From Laburnicola sp. R22_1 (lineage: Eukaryota > Ascomycota > Dothideomycetes > Pleosporales > Didymosphaeriaceae), in the NCBI GenBank assembly GCA_014281115.1, contig JACONQ010000006.1, positions 1,736,001-1,800,000 on the forward strand: 64,000 nucleotides of DNA. The letters are read 5' to 3'. The position numbers were made by a program, and so were the translations under genes. How positions within the stretch are numbered: the stretch's first letter is position 1; each line of letters opens with the position of its first letter. Positions 60,467 to 64,000 of the stretch are shown piece by piece. The notes under the pieces are model-generated. The model ran no database searches. It had not been told where the DNA came from and saw only the letters and a program-made list of their open reading frames with translations.

Positions 60467-60638
60467 GTGGCGTTAATTTAACTACTTAGAGGTAGCACGA
60501 CAAAGGCTTTCATCTTAAATAACATGATAAAGAAAGCAGAGCCCTCTGCTTAGTAATTAAAAAGAGCGTAAAAAAGGTGGTAATTACAAAAAAAGCTCGT
60601 TCGAACTACTAAGCGAGCTTGGCGGTCTTGGCGCGCAC
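60467..60638 (+). mobile_element. Family A fragment, 172 bp, with perfect 11-bp TSD
   Basis: ATTACTACTAT at 60,456-60,466 and 60,639-60,649. Well-preserved terminus GTGGCGTTAA on the left and the GC motif AAGCGAGCTTGGCGGTCTTG near the truncated right end. Confidence 0.88.
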
Positions 60639-60654
60639 ATTACTACTATATAAG

Positions 60655-61440
60655 GATGTTATTAAGTCTCTAAAAAAATATAAGGTGCTAGAGAAGATTA
60701 GAAATAACCTAAAAAGATACCTATTTTTTAAGGACTATATTAGAGCTCTAGATAGTATCTAGATTATAATCTATATACCTACTATAGACTAAAAGTATTA
60801 TTAAAATTACTATAAAGACCTTATATAAAATATTCTTACTATTATTAATTTTAATATAAACTTTATATATATATTACCTAGGTAGAAGAGTAGTGCGTAT
60901 AATAGTAGGGTGCTAAAAGCGCTTAGAATAAGGGCTTTATAGCTCCTCTAGGTAAGTACTTTATTACTAATACTAGGTACGTTAATAGTAATAATATAAT
61001 AGTGCTGTATTATAGCGTATAGTACTATCCCTAAGAGATTTATAAGGTTAGTATAAGTCTAGACACGTTATAGGAGTTATTTAATTACTACTATTTAAGC
61101 CTAAGAAATATTATAAAGCATTATTTTAGTGTTTTTAAAAGATACTAGCGGATTTTTAATAGGCTATATAAGTTTAATATTAAGACTTAGGTTAAGCTTA
61201 TATACGCCCTAGCTATCCTCTATAACTTTATTAATTTAGTATATAAAGTTAATAAGAATCTTAATAAAATAGAAGAGTATAAGAATAAGGGCTTAAAGCA
61301 CCTATATTGCAACATTAAAACTAATTAGGATCTTAATACTAGAGAATCTAGAATAGAGAAGTAGCAAAACTATATAGTAGAGAATATATAGAAGTAGTAT
61401 ATAACTGCTTATAAAGTTATATATAGTTAAGTAATTAGGT
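60655..61440 (+). pseudogene. PIF/Harbinger transposase (DDE_4 type), broken
   Basis: The + strand reads IRALDSI with the first catalytic Asp (about 60,750), NFNINFIYILPR then SSAYNSRVLKAL (about 60,850-60,920), FITNTRY where the second catalytic Asp would be (about 60,975; Asp to Asn, a G-to-A change), and KTQVKLIYALAILYNFI-like sequence (about 61,190-61,240). These blocks occur in this order in fungal DDE_4 nucleases. Stops are TAA/TAG at expected CAA/CAG or TGG positions. Confidence 0.78.
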
Positions 61441-62029
61441 AGATAAAAACAGCGGTAGATAAGTTAATAAGTAAAAGTTTAGTATTAAGAAATTAATAAA
61501 GTATACTAGCGTTAGTTATTAGGCCTATATGACGAAATTTATAGTAAATTATAGTGTATAGGAGTAAGATTTACTAAAATTACAAATTTTATAGGCAAAT
61601 CTTAGTTTTAGTAGCATAAGAATACTATAAAAAGTGCTCTAGATAAGTTAAATAATAATAAAGCTACTAAGGTGAAAAATTATATAAAGCGCGCTTAGAC
61701 TACTATTATTAGTTTTAGTATAGAGTTAAGTTATTTTTATTAATTTTGACGCTTAACTTTCTATTACTCTTCTACTCTAATAACTTTATATGCTTTTATA
61801 ACTCTTACTAGAGAAGCTTCTAGTTAGTAAAAGTAGGCGAGTTAAGTATATTATTATAGTAGTGTTTTACTTAAGTCTTCTACACGCTACGTAACTTAAT
61901 ATTAAGGAAGACTTGAGTGTTAAACTTATCCTTAAAACTCTAAAGGAAAAGGTATCTAAAACACTTATCTAGTAATTTATAAGCCTTTAAAAACTATATA
62001 ATAGTATCTTACTAATAATTCCTAGAACT

Positions 62030-62770
62030 AGCTATAATAAGCTCTAAAATTACTAAAGTTAGATAGTTAATCCTTTAGCCTATATAGGTCTCTAAAGTTA
62101 TTTTATTTTTAGGCGCTTCTTCTAGGTCCTAATTAACAACCTAGTGCCCGTACGTTTATAATACTACCTATCTAGAATTTTACTACCTAAGATCTTAAAA
62201 ATATTCTTCTTAATTAGCTTTATTAACTCTATAAAGTTATTAATTATAGTAGGGTTATTACTAGTAGTAAAGTAGCCTTTAAACAACTTCTTATATAACT
62301 TAAGAAAATCTAAAGGCCTTTTTTAATACTTTCTAGCCTCTTTATAGGCGTTAAAGTATACGTTAAGTATAAAGGTATTAGTAATAACCTTTCTATCTTT
62401 ATATAAGGAGCCTAATTAATAAAGAAGCTCTAACTAAATCTTATACTTCTTTTTATAGCTATTATATTTATTCTTAACCTACTTTATAGTTACTAGCTTA
62501 ATAGTAGTCTTAGCTACCTTATTATAAGTATATATCTACGCCTAGGGTTTAAACTTATTATCTGCATAATAGCTAGCGTTAGTTTAGTTACTAAGGGTCT
62601 TTAGTAAAGCCCTAAGTATTCTAATACTTTGTACAATCTTTTTAGCCTTATTTCTATTAGGAATAGGTAATAGCAACTATATTATAGCTTATAATAACGC
62701 TTAGAAGTCTATAAATAATAATAATAACAGTGTTAGTAATAGTAAGAATAAGGGCGTTAGCGATAATAAT
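62030..62770 (-). pseudogene. Myb/SANT-like DNA-binding protein of the PIF-like element, broken
   Basis: The minus strand reads YTYNKVAKTTIKLVTIK then VKNKYNSYKKKYKI and LDFLKLYKKLFKGYFTTSNN, the pattern of the fungal Myb/SANT-like domain (W..EAW..V..... VKNK...LKKDWK, then RPLEF..L..LF.G..ATG). Such proteins assist Harbinger transposases in DNA binding and nuclear import. Closed by RIP-type stops. Confidence 0.65.
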
Positions 62771-62944
62771 AGGGCCTTAACTATAAGGCGCTAGAGAGCC
62801 TTATAGCGTATAGAAGTTTGCGATATAGTTTTTATAATAAAATTACTAAGAGAAATTAATAAAGGTAGCCACTAGCTAATACTAAGACAAAGATAGATAA
62901 TAGATACGTGCTAAACAGTACTCTATTTAATCTATACCTATTAG

Positions 62945-64000
62945 CTAAGCCGCTGTTAAAAACCCTTGTACGCCTCAGCCGCTTACTCGGCGATTACATG
63001 TACAAAATGGAGTTGAAAACGGAATCGAAACCAAACAGGGCCCAGGTCTGCATCGAAGACCTTTTCGACTGCGATCCAGATTCCATGATAAGAGATTGCT
63101 GCTAGGCTTTTCGAAAAATGAAGCGTAACCGAAGCAAGCACGCGTCCACAACCGGCGAAACGTCGTACTAAATTGTAATCGCATCGAGCTCATCTGTAGT
63201 TCGAATGATGTTCTATAGTTTGTAAAAGGACGTTTGCCGCTGTCGGATTGGAGGAGCTGGTGTGCGTTGTTTCGGTAGGTAGTACTGTGATAATGCTGGG
63301 AATACACGTGCGACTTGGCAGTATATTATGTTGGTAGCCGGAGGTAACAAAGACGACGAGGAAGATACGATGCTTGGGTGCAGATGCGGCAAAGAAGCGC
63401 AGATGGTCCAGACGCTTTCGTTTAGCCTGTGAAGAAGAGATGTCGCTGCAGCCGCGTATTGCCGCGTGGTGGTTCCCACTTGGTGGGATGTGTATATTAC
63501 TATCATGCGGTGCATACCCAAGGGCGGACGAGCAGGCTGCACGGTAGAAGTCTTCTCGAATCAGCTGCAGAAGTCATGTATACAGTGAGCATGATTTTCG
63601 CATCCATGGTGGTTCGTTGATGACTCATTCGTGGTGCGGCAATCTGTCTTTTCTTCAGCGGGTTATCGGGACGGTAGGAAGGGCAAGGACAGGCCCTTGG
63701 CCGACTTCGCTGCCAACCAAGCCGGAGACAACGGAAAAGGCTCGCTAGAGGGGCCAGAAGCCTGTTGCGGCCTGGTGCAGAAGCCTGTTGCGGCCTGGTG
63801 CAGCGGATTTCCTCATGGTGGAGGGTGCAGAGGGCAGTGAGGGAATACAAAGAAAGGATCAGGCCATTGCGGTATTGTTTGCTGGCGTCGTGGCGCGACC
63901 TGGATGATCCGATGGAGTGGTGGAGGGACCAGGAGGGTGTTGGCCGGCAGCGGGCAGGGGCAGCGAGAACGGTCTAGACCGCGCCGGACCCTGTGGCGCA
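62945..64000. other. GC-balanced DNA at the right edge, no gene recognised
   Basis: Composition switches back near 62,945. ORFs of 60-115 codons occur on both strands, none with a domain or a spliced extension. It may be an intergenic flank of a gene beyond the window. Confidence 0.55.
63755..63800. repeat. 23-bp tandem duplication
   Basis: CAGAAGCCTGTTGCGGCCTG plus GTG is present twice head to tail. Confidence 0.95.

Larger units (their letters stand above)
60650..62880 (+). mobile_element. PIF/Harbinger-like DNA transposon (RIP-degraded, ends not defined)
   Basis: It carries a DDE_4-type transposase on + and a Myb/SANT-like protein on -, the two-gene set of PIF/Harbinger elements. Terminal inverted repeats and the TA-rich 3-bp target duplication could not be located. 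Limits are approximate. Confidence 0.72.

Noticed and set aside
63503..63850. ORF of 115 codons on - near the right edge
   Set aside because: No domain, overlaps other ORFs of similar length on both strands, includes a tandem 23-bp duplication.

Overview
The window looks like a chromosome segment of a filamentous ascomycete. The spliced RPC9, NOP58 and Arp10/RO-7-type genes and their short introns fit Dothideomycetes/Pleosporales best, but the species is an inference. The DNA is split into two compositions. Bases 1 to about 46,455 and about 58,820 to 62,945 are extremely TA-rich with almost no intact reading frame. Bases about 46,456-58,820 and 62,945-64,000 are GC-balanced. The AT blocks show the expected trace of repeat-induced point mutation (RIP): CA to TA changes, CAG/CAA to TAG/TAA stops, TGG to TGA, and catalytic Asp/Glu lost through G-to-A changes.

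AT block 1 is a nested transposon graveyard. Two minus-strand Ty1/copia-like elements (1-5,414, cut by the window edge; and up to 30,968) form the framework. The second is broken by a Tc1/mariner element (18,089-20,200), a pogo/Fot1-like element (20,475-22,317) and several about 1.1-1.3 kb insertions with 11-15 bp target-site duplications (TSDs), here called families A, B and D. Further right are an LTR element with two 288-bp LTRs (36,683-42,085) and a second Tc1/mariner element (42,739-45,684). Family A is found as at least 13 copies that share one fixed terminus and are cut back to different extents (49 bp to full length). It is the most unusual object in the window.

The GC block carries five genes: an unrecognised 330-aa protein (47,777-48,769, +), a C2H2 zinc-finger protein (49,677-51,043, -, four exons, 5' end uncertain), an Arp10/RO-7-like actin-related protein of dynactin (52,190-53,893, -), the box C/D snoRNP core protein NOP58 (54,271-56,618, +, eleven exons) and RNA polymerase III subunit RPC9 (57,050-57,906, -, four exons). 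ARP10 and NOP58 share a 377-bp divergent promoter region; NOP58 and RPC9 converge. These are housekeeping functions (dynein transport, rRNA modification, Pol III transcription) and not a pathway cluster.

AT block 2 (58,820-62,945) holds two short family A copies and a RIP-damaged PIF/Harbinger element with a transposase on + and a Myb/SANT-like protein on -. The last 1 kb is GC-balanced without a recognisable gene. I saw no rRNA, tRNA or CRISPR. Exon boundaries were assigned by eye from splice signals, frame and family knowledge.
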